Source of the DNA: a virus
Direction: 5' to 3' (one strand)
Virus record (IMG/VR): IMGVR_UViG_3300027608_000130
Span: 1 to 26,840 of that record
Length of the DNA: 26,840 bases
Shown: piece after piece, positions 14,950 through 20,998 of the stretch
Layout of the letters: each line of letters begins with the position of its first letter
How positions within the stretch are numbered: position 1 is the first letter of the stretch
The notes under the pieces: generated by a model
The model's input: the letters and a program-made list of their open reading frames with translations, nothing else
Told to the model about the DNA's origin: nothing
Database searches by the model: none
Position numbers and translations under genes: made by a program

Positions 14950-15411
14950 TTACTTAATCTTAACTAGAACTTTCTTTGGTTTCTTTTCTTCTGGAACTAA
15001 GCGTTCCAAGATGATCTTAAGCATGCCATTGAATAGTTCAGCATTTTTAACTTCAATTTGATCATCAATAGCAAATGCACGAGTAAAACTGCGATTAGCA
15101 ATACCTTTGAACAAGAAGTTTTCTTCTTTGTCATCTTCCCTTAATGCTGCATTACCTTTAACGATAAGTTTACCACCATCGATTTCAATATCAATTTCAC
15201 TTTGAACGAATCCAGCAATTGCAAGTTCGATACTATATGTGTTATCACCAGTTTTCTTGATGTTGTATGGAGGATAGCCGGGAATATTTTTAGTGACGTC
15301 AGCGTGAAGTTTCTGCATGTGAGCTTGGTGCTCTTCAAAACCTACGAAGTATCTATCAAAGTCCTTAAACATTGGACCAAACGAAATGTTGCCGAGTTTT
15401 AAATCAGTCAT
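14950..15411 (-). CDS. Small heat-shock protein, Hsp20 family
   Basis: 153 aa from the ATG at 15411, which has a GGAG site six bases upstream. A longer frame from 15474 would run into the preceding gene. The alpha-crystallin domain covers about 58-148: YPPYNIKKTGDNTYSIELAI, then IDIEIDGGKLIVKG, then NRSFTRAFAI and GMLKIILER, ending in a VLVKIK tail that fits the C-terminal I/V-x-I/V anchor. The N-terminal arm (GPMFKDFDRYFVG) is typical of the phage and bacterial IbpA-type group. It would hold unfolding proteins during infection. Hsp20 genes are a regular accessory of marine T4-like phages. It is one of three small genes inserted between regA and 43. Confidence 0.95.
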   Translation of the reverse strand: MTDLKLGNISFGPMFKDFDRYFVGFEEHQAHMQKLHADVTKNIPGYPPYNIKKTGDNTYSIELAIAGFVQSEIDIEIDGGKLIVKGNAALREDDKEENFLFKGIANRSFTRAFAIDDQIEVKNAELFNGMLKIILERLVPEEKKPKKVLVKIK

Positions 15412-15421
15412 ATCAATCTCC

Positions 15422-15646
15422 TTATTGTTTAGCAAATGCTTTTTTTGCATCGAAGGTATAAGCTGAAAGCCCAAGTGATGTAAAAAAATCTACATGAGCT
15501 TTAGCAATTATCTTTGCAAAGGAAGATTGTGCTGAAATAAATTGATTGAGTGGTTTTTTAATTTCTTCATTTTTAACGTATGTATCAACGAAGTTTGTTT
15601 TGACACCTTGAAAAGTGTCGATCGCGTCATTAATGTTTTTTAACAT
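15422..15646 (-). CDS. Small helical protein of unknown function
   Basis: 74 aa with a strong AGGAG ribosome site and 10 bases before hsp20. The whole protein is predicted helical: NINDAIDTFQGVKTNFVDTYV (4-24) and FISAQSSFAKIIAKAHVDFF in the middle, with Phe and Ala spaced as in an amphipathic helix. The second helix has a loose phasin-like look (alternating Q, F, A, K), but the match is weak and I do not assign the family. It follows the structured RNA region. Likely co-transcribed with hsp20. Confidence 0.72.
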   Translation of the reverse strand: MLKNINDAIDTFQGVKTNFVDTYVKNEEIKKPLNQFISAQSSFAKIIAKAHVDFFTSLGLSAYTFDAKKAFAKQ

Positions 15647-15671
15647 TATTTTCTCCTATTAAGCGAGAGTT

Positions 15672-15696
15672 TAAAAATGTTGCCCAAAGGCGCAAC
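15672..15696 (-). terminator. Terminator-like hairpin at the 3' end of the structured RNA
   Basis: On the minus strand GTTGC(G)CC pairs with GGGCAAC around a TTT loop (15679-15696, one bulged G) and is followed by ATTTTTAAA. It ends the structured region described separately and lies 26 bases before the next start codon, so it could end a short RNA or attenuate the operon. Confidence 0.7.
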
Positions 15697-15830
15697 GGTA
15701 TTCCTGCTTACTTAATACAGGGTCAACTAACGAGTGACAGTGCAATTGCTCGGACGCCTTTTACCGTAGCATCAAACAGCCCTAAGGTGGGCCAAACTGT
15801 GACAGTTATTTACTAGGATGTCGCCTAGTT
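15672..15830 (-). ncRNA. Candidate structured non-coding RNA
   Basis: This 198-base gap between two small genes has no coding frame, and its G+C content (about half, by hand count) is well above its surroundings. On the minus strand successive helices cover nearly all of it: 15812-15829 (6 bp), 15795-15807 (5 bp), 15778-15793 (5 bp), 15747-15771 (7 bp with one bulge), 15722-15738 (4 bp), 15703-15721 (4 bp) and the terminator hairpin. I do not recognise a known RNA family or a tRNA. It could be a processed small RNA or an attenuator between regA and gene 43. No promoter is visible directly upstream. Confidence 0.55.
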
Positions 15831-15844
15831 CCCATCCCTGAGAA

Positions 15845-16036
15845 TCAAACGTCAGTTACAACATTAGGATTAGCAGCATCAGCAGTAGCCTTTGCTGCAG
15901 CTTCTAAAGCTGCCATCTGAGGTTGAGCCTGTTGCTGAAGTTTGTTAATCAAACCAGCAACAGCTTCAAAAGGTGCTTTACCAAGAGCTGCAAGAACCAT
16001 GTTGGCTTCTTCAAGAGTCAATTCAAATTTAAGCAT
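15845..16036 (-). CDS. Small helical protein downstream of regA
   Basis: 63 aa from the ATG at 16036, chosen because a GGAG site lies six bases upstream; an ATG at 16048 that overlaps the regA stop would add four residues. The N-terminal FELTLEEANMVLAALGKAPF is a compact helical motif (residues 4-23). It is followed by a coiled-coil-like INKLQQQAQPQ and an Ala-rich tail. Similar short proteins are common in marine T4-like phages, without known function. Position right after regA and before the structured RNA. Confidence 0.8.
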   Translation of the reverse strand: MLKFELTLEEANMVLAALGKAPFEAVAGLINKLQQQAQPQMAALEAAAKATADAANPNVVTDV

Positions 16037-16047
16037 ATTTATCTCCA

Positions 16048-16470
16048 TTAATTAATGCTAGGTTTTTTGCCAATGTTATATTTGGCGGTTAAAGTCCATT
16101 CAAGTTTCTCTTTAAAAGATACTACTTTTATCTGCGACAACGACACTCGCTCTTCTGCTTTAGACAGAATAACGATTTTCAACAATCCCCAGTCTGCAAG
16201 CAGACCAGTGATAGTATTTCTACGCTCAATATCACTAATAGTAATATTAGCTTCTTTGCCATCCAAGGCAAAGAGTTCTTTAAAATGCACAATAAAGTAT
16301 CTACCTTGCTTATGCAAAATATGACACGATTGATACAAGGTTTTGTCTTTTCTAGATGCCACTCCAATACGAGTGAGAGTTTCACGAACTTTGAGAAAAT
16401 TATCAGGTTCAGGTAACGTCACTTCAAGCATTGAATCCGGCGTCCAATCGTAATAAATTAATTCAGTCAT
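16048..16470 (-). CDS. regA: RegA translational repressor
   Basis: 140 aa; T4 RegA is 122. The similarity is clear: KVRETLTRIGVAS (27-39), KDKTLYQSCHIL (41-52), YFIVHFKELFALDGKEA (58-74), LLADWGL and VVSFKEKLEW. It starts with a 13-residue extension relative to T4, but the ATG at 16470 has a strong AAGGAAG site, while the internal Met14 has none, so the longer form is kept. RegA binds the A/U-rich start regions of early phage mRNAs and blocks ribosomes, including on its own message. The leader here is very A/U-rich, with a 7-bp all-A/U hairpin at 16487-16506. Gene order 62-regA-(insert)-43 matches T4. Confidence 0.95.
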   Translation of the reverse strand: MTELIYYDWTPDSMLEVTLPEPDNFLKVRETLTRIGVASRKDKTLYQSCHILHKQGRYFIVHFKELFALDGKEANITISDIERRNTITGLLADWGLLKIVILSKAEERVSLSQIKVVSFKEKLEWTLTAKYNIGKKPSIN

Positions 16471-16486
16471 TTCACTTCCTTTATTT

Positions 16487-16506
16487 TTATTATATTATCA
16501 TAATAA
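16487..16506 (-). promoter_or_regulatory. A/U-only hairpin in the regA leader
   Basis: TTATTAT pairs with ATAATAA around a GATAAT loop, 10 bases upstream of the regA ribosome site. It may be part of the A/U-rich region that RegA uses for autoregulation. In such A+T-rich DNA it could also be chance. Confidence 0.3.
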
Positions 16507-16522
16507 CATGCTAGACTGGATT

Positions 16523-16530
16523 TATTTATA
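16523..16530 (-). promoter_or_regulatory. Late-promoter-like box TATAAATA upstream of regA
   Basis: Exact match to the T4 late -10 sequence, in the 64-base gap between gene 62 and regA. It lies just past the gene 62 stop and about 52 bases before the regA start. No -35 match, as expected for gp55-type promoters. Could allow late expression of regA and gene 43. Confidence 0.45.
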
Positions 16531-16534
16531 CGAC

Positions 16535-16915
16535 TTATCGACCTCCTTCTGCATATTTTGCTTTAAGTTGTTTAAGATTTTCATCTGTAAGTAACTCAAG
16601 CGCAACTGCAGCTTTCTCAGATGAATAGTTATATTCTTTCATGACAAGTTTAAGGTTCTCAGAATTCTGATCTTTCTTATGCCACTTAGAAAATCGTTTC
16701 TTTTTGCTGATACCGTTAAGATAGAATGCAAACTGCCAATCTTTTGGAATAGAAGCATGACCATTCATTTCATTTGCAAACATAATCGTATCAGGAAAAT
16801 AGCTTAAACCTCTATTCACCATGAATGGAACATAGTCTTTTTCAGTAAGAGGATCTTCTTTAATAAGATCTTTTTTACTGTCATTGATTGCGTTTAGAAA
16901 ATCAAAGAAACTCAT
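16535..16915 (-). CDS. 62: Clamp loader small subunit (gp62-like)
   Basis: 126 aa, shorter than T4 gp62 (187) but close to the short form of other marine T4-like phages. The N-terminus SFFDFLNAINDSKKDLI and the PFMVNRGLSYFPDTI block (30-44), followed by the helical WQFAFYLNGISKKKRFSKW region, are typical of gp62. It forms a 4:1 complex with gp44 that opens and closes the gp45 clamp around primer-template. It overlaps the preceding small gene as ATGA. Called by family pattern plus position between gene 44 and regA. Confidence 0.88.
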   Translation of the reverse strand: MSFFDFLNAINDSKKDLIKEDPLTEKDYVPFMVNRGLSYFPDTIMFANEMNGHASIPKDWQFAFYLNGISKKKRFSKWHKKDQNSENLKLVMKEYNYSSEKAAVALELLTDENLKQLKAKYAEGGR

Positions 16916-17220
16916 TTCATTAACTTTAGCATATCTTCGTGTGAAACGGCAAATGTTTTATCTGGAAATTTGTCTTTTAATTGATTTTCAAGATCTAAGA
17001 ATTTTTCGGCATGGCCAATATAGATATTCGTTTCTTTATCATACATGAATATCATATTATCTTTTAATTCTATAAAAGCATTTATTTTAGATTCTTCTTT
17101 TGTTGTTTCATTCTTGATGAAACTCTTTACACGAATTGAAGCAATAAACTCGCGAGCATACCAACCAACATAAAAGCTTATACCAACTAGAAGAGCATAA
17201 AAAGCAAAGTCATCCATCAT
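16912..17220 (-). CDS. Small membrane-anchored protein between 44 and 62
   Basis: 102 aa, overlapping gene 44 and gene 62 as ATGA on both sides. Residues 5-22 (FAFYALLVGISFYVGWYA) are one hydrophobic segment, so the protein is probably a single-pass inner-membrane protein with its remaining 80 residues in the cytoplasm. The soluble part is charged (NETTKEESK) and then shows a short beta pattern (NMIFMYDKETNIYIGHAEKF). T4 has no membrane protein at this place. I do not recognise the family. Tight overlap with clamp-loader genes suggests expression in fixed ratio with them, not necessarily a shared function. Confidence 0.75.
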   Translation of the reverse strand: MMDDFAFYALLVGISFYVGWYAREFIASIRVKSFIKNETTKEESKINAFIELKDNMIFMYDKETNIYIGHAEKFLDLENQLKDKFPDKTFAVSHEDMLKLMK

Positions 17221-18152
17221 TTAAACTTCAGTTGTGCCATGATTTCAGTCAAGGCTGCCATAGTGTTTATTTCACGATCTGCAACGAATGCAGCCTTATA
17301 TTGGTATTCAGCAAGAATTAAAACTAGTTGAGGAATAGATCCTTGTTCTAGAATGTCAATTGCTTTATCGTAAAACTTGCGAAATAACTCTGTAGATTCT
17401 GTATCAGAATTCTTACCAACCCACTTACGAACCTCAGTGAAGTTCTTAGTCTTAAGATACTTTACTAATTCAGTGTACGATTCATCACCAATATTCACCA
17501 ACAATCCAGCGTCAATAGTACCACTCACTGAGTATCGTTGCAACTCATTAAGAATACGACGATAGTCTGGAAAGTATTTAGTAACTAGTTCAACAACTAC
17601 CTTAGGTTCAAAGGTGATGTTCTCAGTCTTAAGGATTCCAACAACACGCTTATAGAAAGCACCCATAATAGAGGGTTTGTCTTTGTTTTCTATCTTAAAT
17701 TCAATAACTGCACAGCGTGAATGTAAAGGTTCAATGATTCTATTCTTGAAGTTACAAGTAAAAACGAACCTACAGTTATTACTAAACTCTTCAATGAAAC
17801 CACGAAGAGCAGGTTGAGTAGAGTTAGCATTAAGATAGTCTGCCTCATCGAGGATAACTACTTTCTTAGCATCCGTTAGGGATACTGAAGATGCAAAACT
17901 TTTAATCTTACTACGAAGAACATCGATGCCGGATTCTTCTGAACCATTGATGAAGAGATACTCTGCGCCAATCTCATTACATAGTGCTTTAGCGACAGTA
18001 GTCTTACCTACGCCAGCTCCACCACAGAATAAGAAATTAGGCAACTCTCCAGAATTAATAAACTCATGAAAAGTCTTCTTCATGGATTCAGGTAGAATAC
18101 ACTCATCGATAGTAGATGGTCTATACTTCTCGACCCACAAATATTGATTCAT
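17217..18152 (-). CDS. 44: Clamp loader large subunit (gp44-like AAA+)
   Basis: 311 aa against 319 in T4. The opening WVEKYRPSTIDECILP (6-21) is the standard clamp-loader N-terminus. Walker A is GGAGVGKT (44-51), Walker B VVILDEAD (98-105), and HSRCAVIEF near 144-152 holds the SRC arginine-finger motif. The C-terminal collar domain is helical. As a tetramer with gp62 it loads the gp45 clamp at the cost of ATP. It begins on the gp45 stop codon as TAATG, so the two genes are likely translationally coupled, as in T4. Confidence 0.97.
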   Translation of the reverse strand: MNQYLWVEKYRPSTIDECILPESMKKTFHEFINSGELPNFLFCGGAGVGKTTVAKALCNEIGAEYLFINGSEESGIDVLRSKIKSFASSVSLTDAKKVVILDEADYLNANSTQPALRGFIEEFSNNCRFVFTCNFKNRIIEPLHSRCAVIEFKIENKDKPSIMGAFYKRVVGILKTENITFEPKVVVELVTKYFPDYRRILNELQRYSVSGTIDAGLLVNIGDESYTELVKYLKTKNFTEVRKWVGKNSDTESTELFRKFYDKAIDILEQGSIPQLVLILAEYQYKAAFVADREINTMAALTEIMAQLKFK

Positions 18153-18808
18153 TAGAACTCCGAGTCAGCTTCAACAGCAACAAAGTAAGTCAAGTCAGTT
18201 GCACTTTTAAAGCGAGAGATCTTCTTCTTAGAGATAGCAACATCATAATCACCGGGAAGCATCTTAAGATTTTCAACTTTAAGATTGGCGCTGAAAGTTT
18301 CTTCGGTCTTACCAATAGTAACTTCATATGCGTTTGATGTATTGTTCTTCTTGTCTGATACTAAAACCTTGAGGGTTGTACCATCACCGACGATAGATAG
18401 ATCGCTTGCTTTTAATGCAGACGATGTCTTAAGAATCATTGCAAGTTGCGCTGCATCTAGTTTAAACTCAACGTCTGGTTGTGGGAATTTAATAGTTGAT
18501 GGAGCGGATTTAACTACACCTTCACCAGCAGCAAAGTATTTAATCTTACTTGAACCTCCATCGGAAACCATCACGTATTTTTCGGAGAAGTCGAGTTGCG
18601 TAGTTTGAAACAACGACACAACATTTAGGAATTCATTAAGATCATAGATCCCGAAGTCCATAGGAAAAGTTTCACCGATAGACACTTCTGCCATGATGTT
18701 CTTTCCTTCAGAAATTGTAGACAACTTATTGCCTTGCTTAAGCATTATACTACCATTGATACCAGCGAAGTTCTTAATCAACGATAGTGTTTCTTTACTT
18801 AGTTCCAT
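18152..18808 (-). CDS. 45: Sliding clamp (gp45-like)
   Basis: 218 aa against 228 in T4. Start (MELSKETLSLIKNFAGIN), MDFGIYDLNEF (50-60), LPGDYDVAISK near 185-195 and the ending FVAVEADSEF all match T4 gp45. It forms the trimeric ring that holds gp43 on DNA and, with gp55, activates late promoters. The likely clamp-binding tails of the polymerase and of the C5 methyltransferase (SLExFF) are encoded in the same window. The start overlaps the DUF5664 gene by 14 bases and lacks a strong ribosome site, suggesting coupling to upstream translation. Confidence 0.96.
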   Translation of the reverse strand: MELSKETLSLIKNFAGINGSIMLKQGNKLSTISEGKNIMAEVSIGETFPMDFGIYDLNEFLNVVSLFQTTQLDFSEKYVMVSDGGSSKIKYFAAGEGVVKSAPSTIKFPQPDVEFKLDAAQLAMILKTSSALKASDLSIVGDGTTLKVLVSDKKNNTSNAYEVTIGKTEETFSANLKVENLKMLPGDYDVAISKKKISRFKSATDLTYFVAVEADSEF

Positions 18809-19127
18809 TTGGTTCTTTCTTTGTATATTTCACATCATGCTCATAGAGAAATGCGAGGCAACACATAGCATGAGCTAAGTGATGGATTCCACTCTCTGGA
18901 TCTAGATCTTCACCCATTTTCCATGCCCAGACATGACGTTCCATAGCATCAAAATAGCGAGTGATAGAGTCTTCAACATGTTTCCAATTATCTGGTTCAT
19001 ATTTTTCTGCACCAAACGTAAGAACCTTCACCATTTCTTGCTGAGCAAGAGGAGGTATCAATCCATAACGAAGTTTACCGATGTCGAATTTACGACCTAG
19101 CGCAAGAGGTGTAGGTTTACTTTTCAT
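18795..19127 (-). CDS. DUF5664 dATP/dGTP diphosphohydrolase-like protein
   Basis: 110 aa with its own promoter at 19154-19183. RKFDIGKLRYGLIPP (12-26), FGAEKYEPDNW (38-48), RYFDAMERHVWAW (56-68) and DPESGIHHLAHAM (76-88) follow the DUF5664 pattern, which is annotated as dATP/dGTP diphosphohydrolase-like. The GAxKY...NW and ESGxxHLxHA blocks are the conserved core, with Glu and His as likely metal or phosphate ligands. It probably trims the deoxynucleotide pool during replication. No ribosome site precedes the ATG (the leader is TTTTTTAATT), unlike most genes here. Confidence 0.88.
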   Translation of the reverse strand: MKSKPTPLALGRKFDIGKLRYGLIPPLAQQEMVKVLTFGAEKYEPDNWKHVEDSITRYFDAMERHVWAWKMGEDLDPESGIHHLAHAMCCLAFLYEHDVKYTKKEPNGTK

Positions 19128-19153
19128 AATTAAAAAAGGAAGATCGAGATACT

Positions 19154-19183
19154 ATTATACCCCAATCCTCCATAAAAGTACAA
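19154..19183 (-). promoter_or_regulatory. Early promoter F, upstream of the DUF5664-45-44-62 operon
   Basis: TTGTACT at 19177-19183, 17-bp spacer, TATAAT at 19154-19159, with GGG before the -10. It sits in the 62-base gap after the HTH-like gene and would feed the clamp and clamp-loader operon. The -35 is one base off the TTGTACA form. Confidence 0.75.
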
Positions 19184-19189
19184 TTCTAA

Positions 19190-19435
19190 TTAAGCAAACA
19201 AACCAAAGGAATGCGCAATTTGAATCATTTTCTTGCTTGGGTTACCAACACGATACTTAATTGTTGGTTTGCCACTTGCTAGCTTTGCTTTGTTTGCGTA
19301 AACACAAACACCTTTGCTACGAAGAGCGTGGATTGCAGATGTTGGATTTTGCAATCCAAACATACCGCTGATTTGACTAGGCGTGGCGGTAGAACCTGAT
19401 TTCAGGTATGCTTCAAGTCTAGATAATTTACTCAT
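19190..19435 (-). CDS. Small winged-helix-like protein
   Basis: 81 aa, basic, with a GGAG site before the ATG and a promoter just upstream. Residues 4-45 (SRLEAYLKSG, then ATPSQISGMFGLQNPTSAIH, ALRSKGV) read as a helix-turn-helix in which the second helix follows the GLQNPTSA turn. KPTIKYRVG at 55-63 would be the wing strand. This is the arrangement of small winged-helix DNA-binding proteins. It is the most likely transcription regulator in the window, but its target is unknown. The two neighbouring genes upstream carry a possibly related domain. Confidence 0.8.
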   Translation of the reverse strand: MSKLSRLEAYLKSGSTATPSQISGMFGLQNPTSAIHALRSKGVCVYANKAKLASGKPTIKYRVGNPSKKMIQIAHSFGLFA

Positions 19436-19465
19436 AGTTACTCCATTATGTTGATGATATAGCCG

Positions 19466-19822
19466 TTAAGCTACTTCCATTATACCATATTCACGCAGTT
19501 CTGTAAAAAATTCTTTATCTTCTTCTGAACTTTTTACTAGATCTTTAGCAATTTTGGTATTTGATTTGACTTGGGCTTCTTGAGCTTCGATCAAATTAGG
19601 TGCGGGGAACTTATAGTGTCCACGTGAAACCTTGTCTCCTTTGACAAGCCACATTGGATAACCAATCTTTTCTCCTCCATCGGCACGTTTAGAATGTAGT
19701 TCTGCAAATAGTTCTTCTACTTCTAAACGAGTGATGCTGTATTGGGACGCCAGTGCAGGGCGAATAGTGATGAAAGCATCGATGCAACGCTTTTGGGTTT
19801 TGGTGAGGTTAGTGTAGTTCAT
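19466..19822 (-). CDS. Small protein sharing a module with the adjacent ATPase N-terminus
   Basis: 118 aa with an AAGGAA site that overlaps the preceding stop region. Residues about 27-75 contain SITRLEVEELFAEL, then YPMWLVKGDKVSRGHYKFPAP. The N-terminus of the MoxR-like ATPase encoded just upstream has VSRAQIVEVM, then YPTWLMQNRVGRGLYAVP. The pattern (S/T)R-x-(E/Q)-(I/V)...YPxWL...(S/G)RGxYxxP is common to both and looks like a winged-helix-type fold. The C-terminal 40 residues are helical and charged. It may be a stand-alone partner that competes for or shares the binding partner of the ATPase. Not otherwise recognised. Confidence 0.8.
   Translation of the reverse strand: MNYTNLTKTQKRCIDAFITIRPALASQYSITRLEVEELFAELHSKRADGGEKIGYPMWLVKGDKVSRGHYKFPAPNLIEAQEAQVKSNTKIAKDLVKSSEEDKEFFTELREYGIMEVA
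19479..19508 (-). promoter_or_regulatory. Early promoter G, upstream of the 81-aa winged-helix gene
   Basis: TTTTACA at 19502-19508, 17-bp spacer, TATAAT at 19479-19484 with TGG before it. It lies inside the last codons of the 118-aa gene. The leader is about 37 bases and ends in a GGAG ribosome site. Confidence 0.78.
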
Positions 19823-19830
19823 ATAATTCC

Positions 19831-20937
19831 TTAGAAGGGGATTTCAGTTGATGATTGAGGAGTAGTACTCACGACTGGTGCAGGAGTAGCAACCTTTTCG
19901 AATAGATCTGCGAAAGCATTGCGAGTGATATCGTCAAACCTATTGATACACAGTTCAACTGCTTTCTTCTTATCTTTGAAGATAGAGAATGCTCGAACAA
20001 TATGTACCAAGCGGCGGGTTGTAATAGTCTCATCTACACCGCCATCTGCAAAAGTCCTACGAATTGCATCTGCCCACTTAACGAGAGTGTCTGCAAAATC
20101 CTCATCTTTACATGAGTAGGACTCCATTAGATTCATAACAATCTTACGTTCAATAGCAGCGGATGGATAATCCTGATTGAAGGTGATTGCAAAGCGCTCA
20201 AGGAACGCCTCATTTAAAACATTTGTGCCAATATAACGGCCATCTTCTGAACCCTTACCTTTGGTGTTTGCAGTGGCAAACACAGTGAATCCTTCGGCAG
20301 GATAGACCAATTCATTCTTCAATTTGAAGTAGAATGGTTTACCTTCAAGGATAGGTTGTAGACACAGAAGAGTGTTGGCAGAGCCAGCATCAATTTCGTC
20401 TAGCAAAAGAGGTATGCCTGAGCGCATAGCAATAAGCACTGGGCCTTCAACCACTTCAACATTACCATCAACTAATGTTTTAGATCCGATCAGTTGATCT
20501 TCATCGGTCATCATGTTCAGATTGACACGAATAAGAGGGCGCTTGTTTTTGGCGCAGCATTGCTCAACGGTAGTAGACTTACCATTGCCTGTTGGTCCTG
20601 AGATATAAGCAGGGTAGAATTGACGAGACTTGATGATGGTATCAATGTCACGATGGTTACCAAATATGACGTAATTAGGATCCACTTTTGGAACCAAAGA
20701 CGTGGTGTCTTCAATTTTCGCCATAGGTTTTACTGGTGTTTCAGGTTTAGAAAAGTCTGCTCCATCAGTTGGAACGGCATAGAGACCACGACCCACTCGA
20801 TTTTGCATAAGCCAAGTGGGGTACTTGGACGTAGCAGTTAGAGCCATGACTTCGACAATCTGAGCTCGACTTACTTGTCGAGTTGACTCGGTGTCGGGAA
20901 ATTGTTTGAAAAGAACAGAGAGAAAGTTTGTATCCAT
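19831..20937 (-). CDS. MoxR/CobS-like AAA+ ATPase
   Basis: 368 aa. An N-terminal winged-helix-like module (about 20-56) and a linker lead into a MoxR/NorQ-type AAA+ domain. Walker A is GPTGNGKS (114-121), Walker B is IPLLLDEIDAG near 174-184, followed by FATANTKGKG (sensor 1 region), ERFAITF, and a TTRRL motif (sensor 2) near 305. Phage homologues are often labelled CobS (cobaltochelatase subunit), but MoxR-type ATPases generally pair with VWA-domain proteins to remodel other proteins, and such a partner is encoded next door. It has its own promoter (20965-20994). No Shine-Dalgarno site before the ATG. The C-terminal tail is disordered (STTPQSSTE). Confidence 0.92.
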   Translation of the reverse strand: MDTNFLSVLFKQFPDTESTRQVSRAQIVEVMALTATSKYPTWLMQNRVGRGLYAVPTDGADFSKPETPVKPMAKIEDTTSLVPKVDPNYVIFGNHRDIDTIIKSRQFYPAYISGPTGNGKSTTVEQCCAKNKRPLIRVNLNMMTDEDQLIGSKTLVDGNVEVVEGPVLIAMRSGIPLLLDEIDAGSANTLLCLQPILEGKPFYFKLKNELVYPAEGFTVFATANTKGKGSEDGRYIGTNVLNEAFLERFAITFNQDYPSAAIERKIVMNLMESYSCKDEDFADTLVKWADAIRRTFADGGVDETITTRRLVHIVRAFSIFKDKKKAVELCINRFDDITRNAFADLFEKVATPAPVVSTTPQSSTEIPF

Positions 20938-20964
20938 AATGTAGAACTTAGTAGGTATAGATCT

Positions 20965-20994
20965 ATTATATCAAATAAACGAATTAATGTACAC
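20965..20994 (-). promoter_or_regulatory. Early promoter B, upstream of the MoxR-like ATPase
   Basis: GTGTACA at 20988-20994, 17-bp spacer, TATAAT at 20965-20970, extended TGA. The 16-base block from the -35 is identical to promoters A and C. It lies between the VWA gene and the ATPase gene. Confidence 0.85.
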
Positions 20995-20998
20995 TGTT

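Noticed and set aside
15412-15474. Longer N-terminus for Hsp20 from 15474
   Set aside because: Overlaps the preceding gene; the internal ATG at 15411 has a well-placed GGAG site.
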